Notes: generated from the sequence alone by a model not told the origin. A stretch of DNA of 64,000 nucleotides from Dyadobacter sp. 3J3 (GCF_009801115.1 NZ_VTOL01000002.1:124001-188000), one strand, 5' to 3'. Positions 9,594-19,283 are shown, counted from the first letter of the stretch. Made by a program: numbers and translations.

Positions 9594-9683
9594 TACTAAA
9601 AAAATAAAGCCTGAATTGAAGTAAAATTACGAAATGGGACATATCTACTATCCGATCGTTAATTTTAATTCAATCCAGGCTTT
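9594..9683 (-). terminator. Long imperfect hairpin terminator
   Basis: A 21-nt inverted repeat with two mismatches (9606-9626 with 9663-9683) encloses a 36-nt loop. On the - strand it is followed by a T-rich run (ATTTTTTTAG). It lies directly after the cytochrome-dehydrogenase gene and overlaps the leader of the ThuA gene, so it probably separates the two transcription units. Confidence 0.65.
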
Positions 9684-9725
9684 TAATACTAATCTTTACA
9701 AACTAAAATACAATTCACTATACCA

Positions 9726-12419
9726 TTATTTTCCTCCTTTTTGAACAGCTCCCTCTTTGTAAATAGGGCTGTTTTTACTACCTCCTGATTGTAAATAAGC
9801 AACCAAATTTCTCAACTCTTTTGGGTTAAGACCGTTGATAAGCCCTGGAAGCATAATGGAAACAGGTGAGATTTTAGAGGACTCAACTTGTTTTTTAGCA
9901 ATTTTGCGAATCGTTTTCTGATCAAATGGATTTTGAGCGATGTAATAGAAATTAGCATCCTCGTTCATTTGACGACCAAGAACCGATTCTCCATTTTTCA
10001 GGGTGTAGATCGTGGAGGCATATTGATCAGAAATTGCTTTGTCTGGCGTAATGATCGCTTCAAGAATATCTTTCGTTGTAAACCTGCTAGCCAATTGTGT
10101 CAGATCCGGACCGATATCGGCTCCTTCACCTTGAACCATGTGACATCTGCTACATAAAACTGCCGAGAAAATCATCTTGCCTTGTTCAAAATCACTTCCT
10201 GCAAGGCTGTCCTGAACAAGTGTTACCGCCTGGTCCACTTTCCAGCCCCTTCCCGGGCCTTTCGGATTGTATAGATTAACAAGATCATTACCATTGTTCG
10301 TTAGTCTTTCCGCTCCGGACAACTTGTTATAATAAGCCACTTTATCCTGAGGTACATTTTTCAAAGCAATTTGACGTGCTTTTTCTACAAACCCAATGTA
10401 GCTTCTTCCGCCCTGGTAACTAAATGCTTTGTCATACCATTTGAAATAAGTATCACGCAGCTCAGGAGTCCAGCCCGTTTTGGCACCGCTCAAAACGAAG
10501 GCATAAAATGTTTGCTGTTTCGCTGGCATTTTTTCAAGCATCCCAGCAATGTCCAATCCGTATTGAGGATTTCTCAGGATCAAATCTGCTGAGGCAGTTG
10601 CAGTCTCGTTGTCTTTATCATCAAAGAATTCGTTTTTTGTCAGCAAAGCCAATGTTCTCTCAACCGCTTTTGGTGCTTCAAGGAAAACAAGAAGTTTGCT
10701 ATACAAACGGTTGCTCAATGCCGACTGCGACGGATAATTAGGACTCAGATAATTGGTGACCTGCGTTTTTAAAGGTCCTTCCAAAACTCCGTAACGGAAA
10801 AAAGTAACCTCAAACACGCGAAGAAGATCTTGCTGTCTGGTTTCCGTCAGGCCTTTGAAATCGATACTCACAAGTGCTTTAAGCAATGCGTCATTGTCTG
10901 CCTGGCTTCCCTGACGTGCAAGAGCAAGTAGTGCATAAATTTTTGTCTGAGGATTTGTTTCTGCAAGTGCTTTTGCTTTCCACTGCGCTACCGGCTGATG
11001 TTCAACGGCAAGACGGGCTGCGTAACGTACCGAGCGATCTGCGTGAGCAAGGTATGGCCAGGCTGCATTAACTGCTTTTGCATCAACACCAAGATGGAAT
11101 TTTTCGAGGTCAGTTCTTAGCTTATGCTCAGGAGTTAAGTTTACCGTAGCTACATTAGCACCTGCTTTCAGGCTTTTGTAATCTTTGTAATAAACTCTGT
11201 AAAGATCCGATTCAAGACGACGGCCACCGGTAAGAAAGTACAAGGCCCCATCCGGACCAATGACACCATCCGTCAATGGTAAAGGAGAACCAGATAAAAA
11301 TTCTTCGTGGTCCGCTGTGTAAGTTCCTCCCGATGGTTTCAAATGAAGTCCGTGTACAATACCGAAGCTCCAGTCAAAAGCAAGAAGTGTATTTTTATAT
11401 TTTTCCGGAAAAAGAGCATCTTTCAGGTAAATAAGATTTGTTGGTGATCCCTGACCGATGTTCATAACCGGGGCTACGTTATCAGGAAATGAAGGTGCCC
11501 ATTTGGCATCACCCGTTCTCCATCCGAATTCACTTGCGCTAGTTGCGTGGCAAACTCTTGTAGGCCGATACCAAGGCGTACCAAAATCCCATTCCATGTC
11601 AGAGTCATAGGTAAACATATCGCCCGCTTCATTGAAAGCAATGTCGAAAGGGTTTCTAAATCCTGCACTGACAAGTTCCCAGGTTTTTCCTTCCGGGTCC
11701 GTATGAGCAATCCAGCCACCCGGTGCCATTCTGTCGTTGGCGTGTCCTCTTGGATCCTTTATGAATGGGAAAAGGTTGTCGTTTGTCCAGTTCTTCGGTA
11801 AGCGATACGAATCCATTTCCGGAAGGTCAGTATGATTACCTGCTACAACGAAAAGTGATTTTTTGTCTGGCGAAAGCTGAACGCTATGCGGGCCATGCTC
11901 TCCTTCGCCTTTCATGGCTTTTAAAAGCGTAATTTTATCATACTGATCATTGTTGTTCGTGTCCTGCAAACGGTAAAGACCGCTTTTCAGCGGGAACTTT
12001 GCGCTTTCACGGTTATTGATCATCACATACAAACTGTTGAAAGCGTATAATAGACCATGGGCAAATCCCATAGCTATTTTTGCGGTATCACCTTCAATTT
12101 TAAGTGTTTCGATAACCGGCTTTTCAGTAGACCCGATTGGTGGCAGCATTGTTCTGTACAAAGAACCGTACTGATCAGAAGTGATCAACCGGCCTTTGTC
12201 ATCAAAAGCCATCGAAACCCAGGAACCATCTTGCTCTTCCGATGGACTAAAAAGATGTTCTGCCTTGAATCCTTCTGCAAGTTTTAGTTTATCAACTTTC
12301 GAACCAGGGGGCCGGTGTTTAGCGGTTCGGTTGCTTAACATCACTCCGCAAAAAACGCAGACGGCCATAATTACCGCAAGCGTCATTGGAAGTTTAGACC
12401 ATTGTTTTTTTGTGTACAT
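9726..12419 (-). CDS. PVC-type membrane-bound dehydrogenase with C-terminal haem c domain
   Basis: This 897-residue protein resembles the planctomycete/Verrucomicrobia-type putative membrane-bound dehydrogenases. Residues about 12-30 form an N-terminal membrane anchor. A beta-propeller of sorbosone/glucose-dehydrogenase type follows (about 40-420; LAEGFKAEHLF, GLYRLQDTNNNDQYD, GFRNPFDIAFNEAGDMF, TDGVIGPDGALYF). Then come HEAT-like helical repeats (about 440-700) and a cytochrome c domain with CSRCH near residues 755-759 and a distal Met candidate in SIMLPGLINGL. It probably oxidises a sugar or polyol in the periplasm and passes electrons to its own haem. It stands alone between the SusD terminator and its own terminator, with an AT-rich leader. 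The substrate is unknown. Confidence 0.88.
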   Translation of the reverse strand: MYTKKQWSKLPMTLAVIMAVCVFCGVMLSNRTAKHRPPGSKVDKLKLAEGFKAEHLFSPSEEQDGSWVSMAFDDKGRLITSDQYGSLYRTMLPPIGSTEKPVIETLKIEGDTAKIAMGFAHGLLYAFNSLYVMINNRESAKFPLKSGLYRLQDTNNNDQYDKITLLKAMKGEGEHGPHSVQLSPDKKSLFVVAGNHTDLPEMDSYRLPKNWTNDNLFPFIKDPRGHANDRMAPGGWIAHTDPEGKTWELVSAGFRNPFDIAFNEAGDMFTYDSDMEWDFGTPWYRPTRVCHATSASEFGWRTGDAKWAPSFPDNVAPVMNIGQGSPTNLIYLKDALFPEKYKNTLLAFDWSFGIVHGLHLKPSGGTYTADHEEFLSGSPLPLTDGVIGPDGALYFLTGGRRLESDLYRVYYKDYKSLKAGANVATVNLTPEHKLRTDLEKFHLGVDAKAVNAAWPYLAHADRSVRYAARLAVEHQPVAQWKAKALAETNPQTKIYALLALARQGSQADNDALLKALVSIDFKGLTETRQQDLLRVFEVTFFRYGVLEGPLKTQVTNYLSPNYPSQSALSNRLYSKLLVFLEAPKAVERTLALLTKNEFFDDKDNETATASADLILRNPQYGLDIAGMLEKMPAKQQTFYAFVLSGAKTGWTPELRDTYFKWYDKAFSYQGGRSYIGFVEKARQIALKNVPQDKVAYYNKLSGAERLTNNGNDLVNLYNPKGPGRGWKVDQAVTLVQDSLAGSDFEQGKMIFSAVLCSRCHMVQGEGADIGPDLTQLASRFTTKDILEAIITPDKAISDQYASTIYTLKNGESVLGRQMNEDANFYYIAQNPFDQKTIRKIAKKQVESSKISPVSIMLPGLINGLNPKELRNLVAYLQSGGSKNSPIYKEGAVQKGGK

Positions 12420-12797
12420 TTTACAGCTCAGAGTTTAAGTAATATAAATTTTAAAGTATGATGAATTCCGTATTATACTGTTCCATTAACTTAAATAAAA
12501 CTAACTTAATCTTAAAAAAATCAGATTTTGCAAGTATAAAAGGATTGATTGATCCCACCATCCTGTTCTGTCGGGTATAAATATAAATTAAGCAAATTCT
12601 AACGAATTTAAAGTAAAAATTATATACTTTTTAAAAGTATTTTAAGTATAATAAATATAAATTTTTATAATACAATTGATATTTATGAAAATAATTAATT
12701 GTAATAAATATAATTAAAAGTTCAATACATATTAATTATATTGTATGTATGATAAATTTTAAACAAGACATTTTTAATTTGTTCTGCTTTTAAAAAT
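12420..12797 (-). promoter_or_regulatory. AT-rich leader of the dehydrogenase gene
   Basis: This region of nearly 380 nt holds no gene. It contains a perfect palindrome at 12624-12640 (ATACTTTT, one-base centre, AAAAGTAT). Further AAGTATA motifs sit at about 12535 and 12645, in a stretch that is almost pure A/T from about 12590 to 12790. At 12561-12576 lies a degenerate copy (13 of 16 positions) of the element repeated at 19240 and 28795. It is probably the promoter/operator region of the dehydrogenase gene. No clear -33/-7 pair could be assigned. Confidence 0.45.
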
Positions 12798-12833
12798 AAA
12801 AAGTGCAGTAAGATCATACTTACCGCACTTTTT
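12798..12833 (-). terminator. Intrinsic terminator after susD copy 1
   Basis: The arms AAAAAGTGC-GTAAG and CTTAC-GCACTTTTT (12798-12812 with 12819-12833) pair around a six-base loop with one mismatch. T-rich sequence on the - strand follows. It lies 38 nt after the SusD stop codon. Confidence 0.8.
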
Positions 12834-12870
12834 ACCTTATTATAGACTATTGAGTTTCTTAAGATCAATA

Positions 12871-14379
12871 TTAAAAATTAGGCGTCAAAGCAGATTCAAC
12901 TGCCGGTAATCCATAGTACTGGTCAAGAACCGTGAATGCATTTCCCGGAGGAAATGATCCTGCCGGGAAGTAATATGCCGCAGGATTCGCTTTTACCCTT
13001 GCACCATAAGGGACAATGATTTCCTGGATTCTCCCGGTTCTCACGATATCAAACCATCTCTTGTTTTCAAAAGCAAGCTCGACTCTTCTTTCTTTGAAGA
13101 TTGCTTCCCGAAGATCCGCCTGGGAAGAAGCTGTTGTTGCCGCTAGTCCTGCCCTCGCTCGTACCTGATTCAGGTAAGGAATTGCATCAGAGGATTTGCC
13201 AGATTCATTTAAGCTTTCAGCAAGGAAAAGAAGTACTTCTGCATAACGGTATACAGGGAAATTCTGACCTGTATTACCTTGCTGCGTATGCTTGCGGGCA
13301 AACTTTTTAATGTATGGATATTTTTTATCAACTCTCGCGCTTTGACTTAAGGTTACGTATCCAATGTTGACATCCTTTCTTTTGTCACCTGTTTCAAAAG
13401 CAGCAATGATATCCGGAGTAGGAATGTCGTTACTTTCCTGCGAAGTAGGCTGTGTATTATTTGTTCCTGTGATTGGGAACAATTCTTCCGCAGTGATTGG
13501 CGAAGGCATGATCTGATAAAGTAAATTGCCATTATATCCCGCCGCACCTTCCATGTATTGTACTTCAAAAACAGATTCAGCGTTGTTTTTATTATCAGCT
13601 GTTCCGGAAAAAGCGTTGTCATAATTCGGCATTAAAGAATATTCTCCGCTTTTTACGATATCAGCCAGTAAAGTTCCCGCGTCGGCCCATTTCTTTTGTA
13701 CAACGTAAAGATTTGCAAGCAACATTTTAGCGGTTCCCGAGGTTACTCTTCCAGCTTCTTGTTTCGATTTTGACAACAAAGAAGTTGAAGCTTCCTTAGC
13801 ATCTTTTTCGATTTGCGCATAAATGTCTTCAACCTTCGATAACGGTAACGCAGCTTCCTGACGTGTTGTTACCGGAATAAGATGAAGAGGGACAGAGCCG
13901 AAATATCTGGCCAGTTCAAAATAAGCAAAGGCTCTCAAAAACAAGGCTTGCCCTTTAAGATTAGCCTTCACAGCAGCATCGAAATCTACTCCGTCTATTA
14001 GTACGAGTATCTGATTTGCTCTGGCAATGATCAGGTAATCCTGACGCCATTGCTGCAAAACATTGTCATTAGCGGTAACGCCATTGGCCGTAGGGATGGC
14101 GAAATCTGCAATGTTTTCTGTCGCATCAACTGCACCGTAAAGCGGGTTACGAGCATAATAAGCATTGTCTGAATGCAACTCGCCCAATTTCCATGCGCGG
14201 TCATTGAAAATGGTTCTCAATGGCGCATAAGTTGCGTTTATAGCGAATTCAAAATCAGCCTGGGTTTTGTAGTAGACATCATAACTTAAATTTGTCTCAG
14301 GTAAAACGGTCAGGAATTTATCCTGGCAGCTTGTAAATGCCAATGTGGCCAGACAAGCGATTATTAGTTTTTTTCTCAT
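12871..14379 (-). CDS. SusD/RagB-family nutrient-binding outer membrane lipoprotein, copy 1
   Basis: This is the surface lipoprotein lid of a SusCD glycan/nutrient importer, 502 residues. It starts at the ATG at 14379; a TTG two codons earlier is less likely. The lipobox is FTSC (Cys18). The family N-terminal DKFLTVLPETNLS, TPR-like helices (about 80-250; AYFELARYFGSVPLH) and the C-terminal RragB signature (RYAEVLLFLAESLNE, YLNQVRARAGL, IFKERRVELAFENKRWFDIVRTG) are all present. It lies 40 nt after its SusC partner. No glycoside hydrolase neighbours it, so the ligand cannot be guessed from enzymes as in a normal PUL. Confidence 0.95.
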   Translation of the reverse strand: MRKKLIIACLATLAFTSCQDKFLTVLPETNLSYDVYYKTQADFEFAINATYAPLRTIFNDRAWKLGELHSDNAYYARNPLYGAVDATENIADFAIPTANGVTANDNVLQQWRQDYLIIARANQILVLIDGVDFDAAVKANLKGQALFLRAFAYFELARYFGSVPLHLIPVTTRQEAALPLSKVEDIYAQIEKDAKEASTSLLSKSKQEAGRVTSGTAKMLLANLYVVQKKWADAGTLLADIVKSGEYSLMPNYDNAFSGTADNKNNAESVFEVQYMEGAAGYNGNLLYQIMPSPITAEELFPITGTNNTQPTSQESNDIPTPDIIAAFETGDKRKDVNIGYVTLSQSARVDKKYPYIKKFARKHTQQGNTGQNFPVYRYAEVLLFLAESLNESGKSSDAIPYLNQVRARAGLAATTASSQADLREAIFKERRVELAFENKRWFDIVRTGRIQEIIVPYGARVKANPAAYYFPAGSFPPGNAFTVLDQYYGLPAVESALTPNF

Positions 14380-14419
14380 TATCAATATCGATGAATTGTT
14401 AATAGCTGGCTAAGGTATT

Positions 14420-17400
14420 TTAGAAGTTCAGGTTGATACCTACTGTCCAGGTACGTGGCACAGGATAGTTAGAAAAATCACGTCCAAGGCTTAGGTTGTC
14501 GCCAGGGCCATTACCATCAGGTTGTCCACTTGTTTCAGGATTCGGGCCGCCCCAATATTTTGTGAACACGTACAATTGTTGTACAGAAGCATAAAGGCGT
14601 GCTGACTTAAATATTTTATTTTTAATACCGATATTATAGCCCAACGTCACGTTCTTAATCGTAAAGTAAGATGCATTGGCAAGGAATTGGGTACTAGCCC
14701 AGTCTCTTTCAAGCCCTGTGTAGTTTCCCCCGTTGTTTGTTGCACCAAACATGCCTTTTCCAGGTGTAATTACGGTTGTAGCAACACCGGCAGTATTGTT
14801 TTGAACCCGGAAGCGATCTTTCACACCAGCCACCATGTTGAACACCCCATCAAGGTTGGCTGTACTGTACAAATGGGTTACATAAAGCTGATTGCCTTGT
14901 GACCCTGATCCTGTGATGGAGAAGTCGAAGTTTTTATAGGATACGCTGTTTGTGATACCGTATGTGAATTTCGGGAATGGATTACCAATAACAGTTCGGT
15001 CATCCTTGTCACCACCGTTGGTAATTACGCCATCACCATTTAAGTCTTTGTATCTGATTACCCCAATAGCAGAGCGACCTGGTACGACAGGTTGATTCTT
15101 AAGTTCTTCGGCACTGCTGTAATATCCGTCTTTAACCAAACCGTAGAACTGACCAAAAGGCTTACCCACCTGCGTAATGTTAACAGCACCATATACACGA
15201 TCAATCCCATCTGAAAGCGCGAGTACCTTATTTCTATTGAATGAAATGTTGGCGTTGGTCGTCCATTTAACCTGACCTACTGTGTTACGTGTTGTCAATG
15301 AGAATTCATGTCCCCAGAATTTAATTTCACCAATGTTGTCATTGTAGTTACTGAAACCTGCTTCCTGCGCAATTTGTACACTGTAAAGAAGGTTGGTAGT
15401 TCTCTTTGTATAGAAGTCATATACAAAAGTGACGCGGTCATTAAACAAACCAAGATCAAGACCAAGGTCAAACTGTTTTGTTTTTTCCCATCCAAGATTA
15501 CGGTTTTGCAGAGAAGTTACTGCCGCACCCGGGGCTACTGTACTTCCAAATACTGAGTTAATCGTGTTATCAACCGTAGCGTATTGGGTATAGTTACCGA
15601 TATTGTTGTTACCAATTACACCATAACTGGACCGAAGTTTTGCGAAAGAAACTTGTTTTATATTTTTCACGAAAGCTTCATCGGACAAGACCCAACCCAC
15701 GGAAGCGGAAGGGAAAACCCCCCAACGGTTGTCAGCGCCAAAACGTGAAGAACCATCCGCACGTACGGATGCCGTGAAAAGATATTTACCTTTGAAGTTG
15801 TATGTCAAACGTGAAAGATAAGAAGACAGTGTATATTGGTTTACTCCACTGTAAGTCGATGTTAGCGGATTACTGCCGCGTACAATGTTTATTGCACTTT
15901 GGGGAGTTGAAATACGGTCATCCGGGTATACATTCGCAGCAACCTGTAATACTTCCTCGCGAACTTTTTGTTTCGTGAAACCTGCAAGCAATTCAAAATT
16001 ATGATCACCTAACGTTTTATTATAAGTAACCGTGTTTTCGTTCAGCCAGCTGAAATTTTGTGTATTCGACCGGATCGATGCTGCTGTTGTAGGAATTGGT
16101 ACGTTGATCTGGTAAGTCGCCGTGGAAGGGTTAAAATAAAAGAACTTCGTTGCCAAAAATTCCGTGTTGAAGGACGTTTTAAAAGTAAGCCCTTTAATCG
16201 GTGAATAAGCCGCATAAGCATTGCCAAGGAAACCGGTTTTCTTGGTTTCATTAGTCAATTGGTTGGCAGCACGTACCCAGTTTGGATAATTGAAGATGTT
16301 ACCTGTATTTCCTGGGAAATTATTATAGGTTGTCAGGTTCCCGTTTGCATCGTAGATTGGCATAACCGGCCAGGTATGCAATGCATTGAAAAGAATACCT
16401 GTACCACGGTCACCATCCGATTTTGGGGTGTTGTCATAAATGTAAGACGGAGCAATGTTAAAGCCAAGTTTTACTTTGTTGCTGACACGGTACTCCTGGT
16501 TGATACGTAGCGTATATCTTTTGTAAGAGTTGTTCAAAACAACACCTTGTTGATTGAAAACCCCAGCAACCACAGAAGTACTGGATTTGTCAGTGTTGGT
16601 GCTTATGGTCAGGTTATAGCTTTGAAGCGGAGCGCGGCGAAGTAGTGCACGATACCAATCATTGTTTTTACCCCGATATTGCGAAGGATCCTTAAATACG
16701 TCAGGTACTGGCTGGTTCTGGTCTTCGTAATATTCTTTTTTGAACTGAGCGAATTCTTCGGCATTCAACATTTTTACTAATCCTCTATCCGGTACATTCT
16801 GAGTGCCTGCGTATACATTAAGGCCGATATTTGTTTTTCCGTTAGTTGATTTTTTGGTAGTAATCAACACAACGCCATTCGCAGCACGTGAACCATAAAG
16901 AGAAGTTGAGGCAGCATCTTTAAGAATAGTTATGTCCTCAATTTCGTCCGGGTTCATGTTCCCAATATTTCCAGTAATCGGGAAACCGTCAATTACGTAA
17001 AGAGGATCGCTACCAGCAGAAACGGATAGTTGGCCACGAATACGAATCTGCATCCCCTGACCTGGCTTACCTGTTGTCTGGTTGATCTGAACACCGGCCA
17101 GTTTTCCCTGTAATTTCTGAGTAATCTGTGAAACCGGTATATCTTTAATCTCGTCCGATTTGATTGTTTGGACTGCGCCTGTGATTTCTTTTTTCAACTG
17201 GCTACCGTAACCCACAACGACGACTTCTGACAATGATTTTGAATCAACTTCTAATTTAATATCAACAGTTGTTCGCGTACCCGTTTCAATTTCCTGAGAC
17301 AAATATCCCATAAATGAAAAAATCAGCTTACCTCCTTTATCCGGTGTACTAATTGTGTATTCTCCGGTTTCATTTGAAACGGTACCCGTTGTTGTTCCTT

Positions 17401-17605
17401 TCAAAACTACACTTACGCCAGGAAGCCCCTGACCTGTTTCGTCTGTAATTTTTCCTTTAACAGGATGGTCTACGATAGCTCGCGATGATGGATTGTAAGC
17501 AAAAGCGGCTGTACAAAGTAAAAGTCCGATAAAAAGCTGAAACAGGGATATCCTGGTAATCTTGTACAATAAAGCGTACAATTGTAATTGTCGCGGTTGG
17601 TTCAT
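14420..17605 (-). CDS. SusC/RagA-family TonB-linked outer membrane transporter, copy 1
   Basis: This is a TonB-dependent importer of about 1061 residues. The start is set at the ATG at 17605, which opens a signal peptide (MNQPRQLQLYALLY..., to about residue 36). The frame extends upstream but encodes no sensible leader. Domains in order are a carboxypeptidase-D-like regulatory domain (VKGKITDETGQGLPGVSVVLKG), a SusC box and plug (VVVVGYGSQLKKEITGAV, DPLYVIDGFPITG, IEDITILKDAASTSLYGSRAANGV), and a 22-strand barrel ending in WTVGINLNF. It has no STN signalling domain even though a sigma/anti-sigma pair lies directly upstream. It is cotranscribed with SusD copy 1. Confidence 0.95.
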   Translation of the reverse strand: MNQPRQLQLYALLYKITRISLFQLFIGLLLCTAAFAYNPSSRAIVDHPVKGKITDETGQGLPGVSVVLKGTTTGTVSNETGEYTISTPDKGGKLIFSFMGYLSQEIETGTRTTVDIKLEVDSKSLSEVVVVGYGSQLKKEITGAVQTIKSDEIKDIPVSQITQKLQGKLAGVQINQTTGKPGQGMQIRIRGQLSVSAGSDPLYVIDGFPITGNIGNMNPDEIEDITILKDAASTSLYGSRAANGVVLITTKKSTNGKTNIGLNVYAGTQNVPDRGLVKMLNAEEFAQFKKEYYEDQNQPVPDVFKDPSQYRGKNNDWYRALLRRAPLQSYNLTISTNTDKSSTSVVAGVFNQQGVVLNNSYKRYTLRINQEYRVSNKVKLGFNIAPSYIYDNTPKSDGDRGTGILFNALHTWPVMPIYDANGNLTTYNNFPGNTGNIFNYPNWVRAANQLTNETKKTGFLGNAYAAYSPIKGLTFKTSFNTEFLATKFFYFNPSTATYQINVPIPTTAASIRSNTQNFSWLNENTVTYNKTLGDHNFELLAGFTKQKVREEVLQVAANVYPDDRISTPQSAINIVRGSNPLTSTYSGVNQYTLSSYLSRLTYNFKGKYLFTASVRADGSSRFGADNRWGVFPSASVGWVLSDEAFVKNIKQVSFAKLRSSYGVIGNNNIGNYTQYATVDNTINSVFGSTVAPGAAVTSLQNRNLGWEKTKQFDLGLDLGLFNDRVTFVYDFYTKRTTNLLYSVQIAQEAGFSNYNDNIGEIKFWGHEFSLTTRNTVGQVKWTTNANISFNRNKVLALSDGIDRVYGAVNITQVGKPFGQFYGLVKDGYYSSAEELKNQPVVPGRSAIGVIRYKDLNGDGVITNGGDKDDRTVIGNPFPKFTYGITNSVSYKNFDFSITGSGSQGNQLYVTHLYSTANLDGVFNMVAGVKDRFRVQNNTAGVATTVITPGKGMFGATNNGGNYTGLERDWASTQFLANASYFTIKNVTLGYNIGIKNKIFKSARLYASVQQLYVFTKYWGGPNPETSGQPDGNGPGDNLSLGRDFSNYPVPRTWTVGINLNF

Positions 17606-17702
17606 AAATTTGATGGTTTTATTGGATGTAAAAAATAAAACATAGCGCTTCCTCCCACACCCGGTAACGGATGTACTATACGATGGATTAAGCCTTACTC
17701 TC

Positions 17703-17730
17703 AGCCGGAAGTGGTGGCTCACTTTCGGCT
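17703..17730. promoter_or_regulatory. Leader hairpin between anti-sigma gene and susC copy 1
   Basis: An 11-bp stem (17703-17713 with 17720-17730, one G-T wobble) with a six-base loop sits in the 203-nt leader of the susC gene. On the - strand no T-run follows, so it is not a typical terminator. It could be a 5'-UTR regulatory hairpin. Confidence 0.4.
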
Positions 17731-17808
17731 GTTATTTTAACAGGTCAGGTTATTTTGGAATCATAAAACTGTGTTTAAATGGAAAAATGGTTAAGGGTTA
17801 ATTTTAGG

Positions 17809-18402
17809 TTATCTGCATCCTTGTCCTGATAATATAATGTTGCTGCCGTTCACTTGATAATTTGCTCCAACAGACTCACAAATAGTATCAAATTTTTGCA
17901 GTAAGGTCATGTTTGATAAATCGCCGGTAAAAGAACAAGATTTGATTTTCTCACTTAACATAATGATTTGCATTCCATGGCTATGGCCGAGTTCATAAAC
18001 GATCGTAGACAAAGGTGTCTCATTATAAACAAAGGTCTTTTTTGGAGATTGGCCTGATACCAAAGGTCTTTCGTTTTGAATATTGCTCCCCATTGTTTTG
18101 TGATTCTTCGTTAAGAAAGTTGCTATACTAAGTGATGCCGCAATACTTCCGTATATCATATATGTACTTAACAAACCAGTAAAAAAAACTGTCTTATTTT
18201 CCGGTTGTTGGATGGTATCTATTTTATCATCAATTTTCAATAACATTTTTACCTCTAGCAAAGACTTTTCTTTTGCCGTTAATGCGAAATGGGGTTTCAA
18301 TTTAATTCTCTCAAACCACGCGCAAATTTTCAAATTCTCTTCTTTTGTACATTCACCTCTGGAAAATCGTAAAAGCAAATCTTCAAATCCGGACTTTGTC
18401 AT
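17809..18402 (-). CDS. Compact FecR-type anti-sigma factor lacking the central FecR domain
   Basis: This is a 197-residue predicted membrane anti-sigma factor. Residues about 1-60 resemble the cytoplasmic DUF4880-like N-terminus (FEDLLLRFSRGECTKEENLKICAWFE), which binds the sigma factor. One membrane segment follows at about 76-98. After a linker of only about 20 residues comes a DUF4974 domain (FVYNETPLSTIVYELGHSHGMQI ... SFTGDLSNMTLLQKFDTICES ... YQVNGSNIIL). The usual FecR beta domain of about 100 residues between membrane segment and DUF4974 is missing, and typical relatives have well over 300 residues. The gene follows the ECF sigma gene by 123 nt and precedes susC. It looks like a natural compact form rather than a broken gene, because both ends are intact. 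Confidence 0.8.
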   Translation of the reverse strand: MTKSGFEDLLLRFSRGECTKEENLKICAWFERIKLKPHFALTAKEKSLLEVKMLLKIDDKIDTIQQPENKTVFFTGLLSTYMIYGSIAASLSIATFLTKNHKTMGSNIQNERPLVSGQSPKKTFVYNETPLSTIVYELGHSHGMQIIMLSEKIKSCSFTGDLSNMTLLQKFDTICESVGANYQVNGSNIILSGQGCR

Positions 18403-18525
18403 GGGAGCGTTTTTATGAATTATATAACTAAGTCGTTTAACTAATCACGTCCCCTAGACACATTATATTATATCTCATAAAATTCATATTTTTAACCATA
18501 CTATGTATAAACATTCATTGAATAG

Positions 18526-19107
18526 TTATATAATAAAATATATAAATAGAATGGCAACGAAATCCTTCAAATAGATCCGCAGGGTTTTGAGAGACTTTGT
18601 GATATGATATTCAACGCCCTTTTCAGACAATTGAAGGTGAGTAGCAATTTTGTTAACAGGCCAGTTTTCCATTCGGCTAAGTCTGAAAACTTCCTGAGAT
18701 TTCTCAGGAAGACTTTTCAGACCTTTCTCCATAAAAAACGTCATGTCATTCAGCGCGACCAGATTTTCTGTTTGTGATTCTTCCTGGTCCAGGAAGGTTT
18801 TATAATAAATGATATAATTATCTTTTATTATTTGAGAGCGAACATGGTCGATTACTGCATATTTAACCGCGCGAACAAGATAATTGTCCAGGCTTTGAAT
18901 TTTTAACGTTGCCCGTTTTTCCCAAAGCTGAACAAAAATTTCTTGTACCAACTCTTCTGAAACTGCTTTGTCATTAAGCCTTCGCTGCGCTATCAAATAC
19001 AATTTATACCAATATTTTTGGTAGATAATCGTAAAAGATTGCCTTTCCCCGTGAATAAGATTTTCAATGAGTTGTCCTTCGGACACAGCATGTACAGTTG
19101 GGCTCAT
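18526..19107 (-). CDS. ECF-type RNA polymerase sigma-70 factor
   Basis: This 193-residue extracytoplasmic-function sigma factor is of the kind paired with FecR anti-sigma factors in Bacteroidota. Region 2 is seen at about residues 25-95 (FTIIYQKYWYKLYLIAQRRL, VQEIFVQLWEKR, LDNYLVRAVKYAVIDHVR). Region 4 is at about 125-180 (LKSLPEKSQEVFRLSRMENWPVNKIATHLQLSEKGVEYHITKSLKTLR). The last 11 residues (FVAILFIYFII) are strongly hydrophobic. It is followed by the anti-sigma gene and then susCD copy 1, the classical order for sigma-controlled import systems. The 21-nt element at 19240-19260 lies 133 nt upstream of its start. Confidence 0.93.
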   Translation of the reverse strand: MSPTVHAVSEGQLIENLIHGERQSFTIIYQKYWYKLYLIAQRRLNDKAVSEELVQEIFVQLWEKRATLKIQSLDNYLVRAVKYAVIDHVRSQIIKDNYIIYYKTFLDQEESQTENLVALNDMTFFMEKGLKSLPEKSQEVFRLSRMENWPVNKIATHLQLSEKGVEYHITKSLKTLRIYLKDFVAILFIYFII

Positions 19108-19239
19108 GGGAAATTAGGTTTCTCTATTCGTGCACACAAATGATAAACATTTGTATTATTAGATTTTGTAATTATTATTATTAGCAAAGATTCATACTAA
19201 TTAAAATAATTATACAAGACTACGATTTGATGACCCTAT

Positions 19240-19260
19240 AACTGTCCTGCTGTGTCTGGT
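19240..19260. repeat. 21-nt direct repeat element, copy A
   Basis: This stretch is identical over 21 nt to 28795-28815. The core on the + strand is TCCTGnnnTGTCnGGT, and a 13-of-16 match lies at 12561-12576. It is noncoding, 24 nt downstream of the DUF1501 stop and 133 nt upstream of the ECF sigma start. A TGACC precedes both exact copies. It may be an operator or a dispersed repeat. Confidence 0.7.
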
Positions 19261-19283
19261 TAAGATAAAAAAAGGAATAAATA

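Noticed and set aside
12590..12790. Possible replication or integration origin in the very AT-rich stretch.
   Set aside because: No DnaA-box cluster, dnaA gene or integrase nearby. The composition is also found in other leaders of this window.
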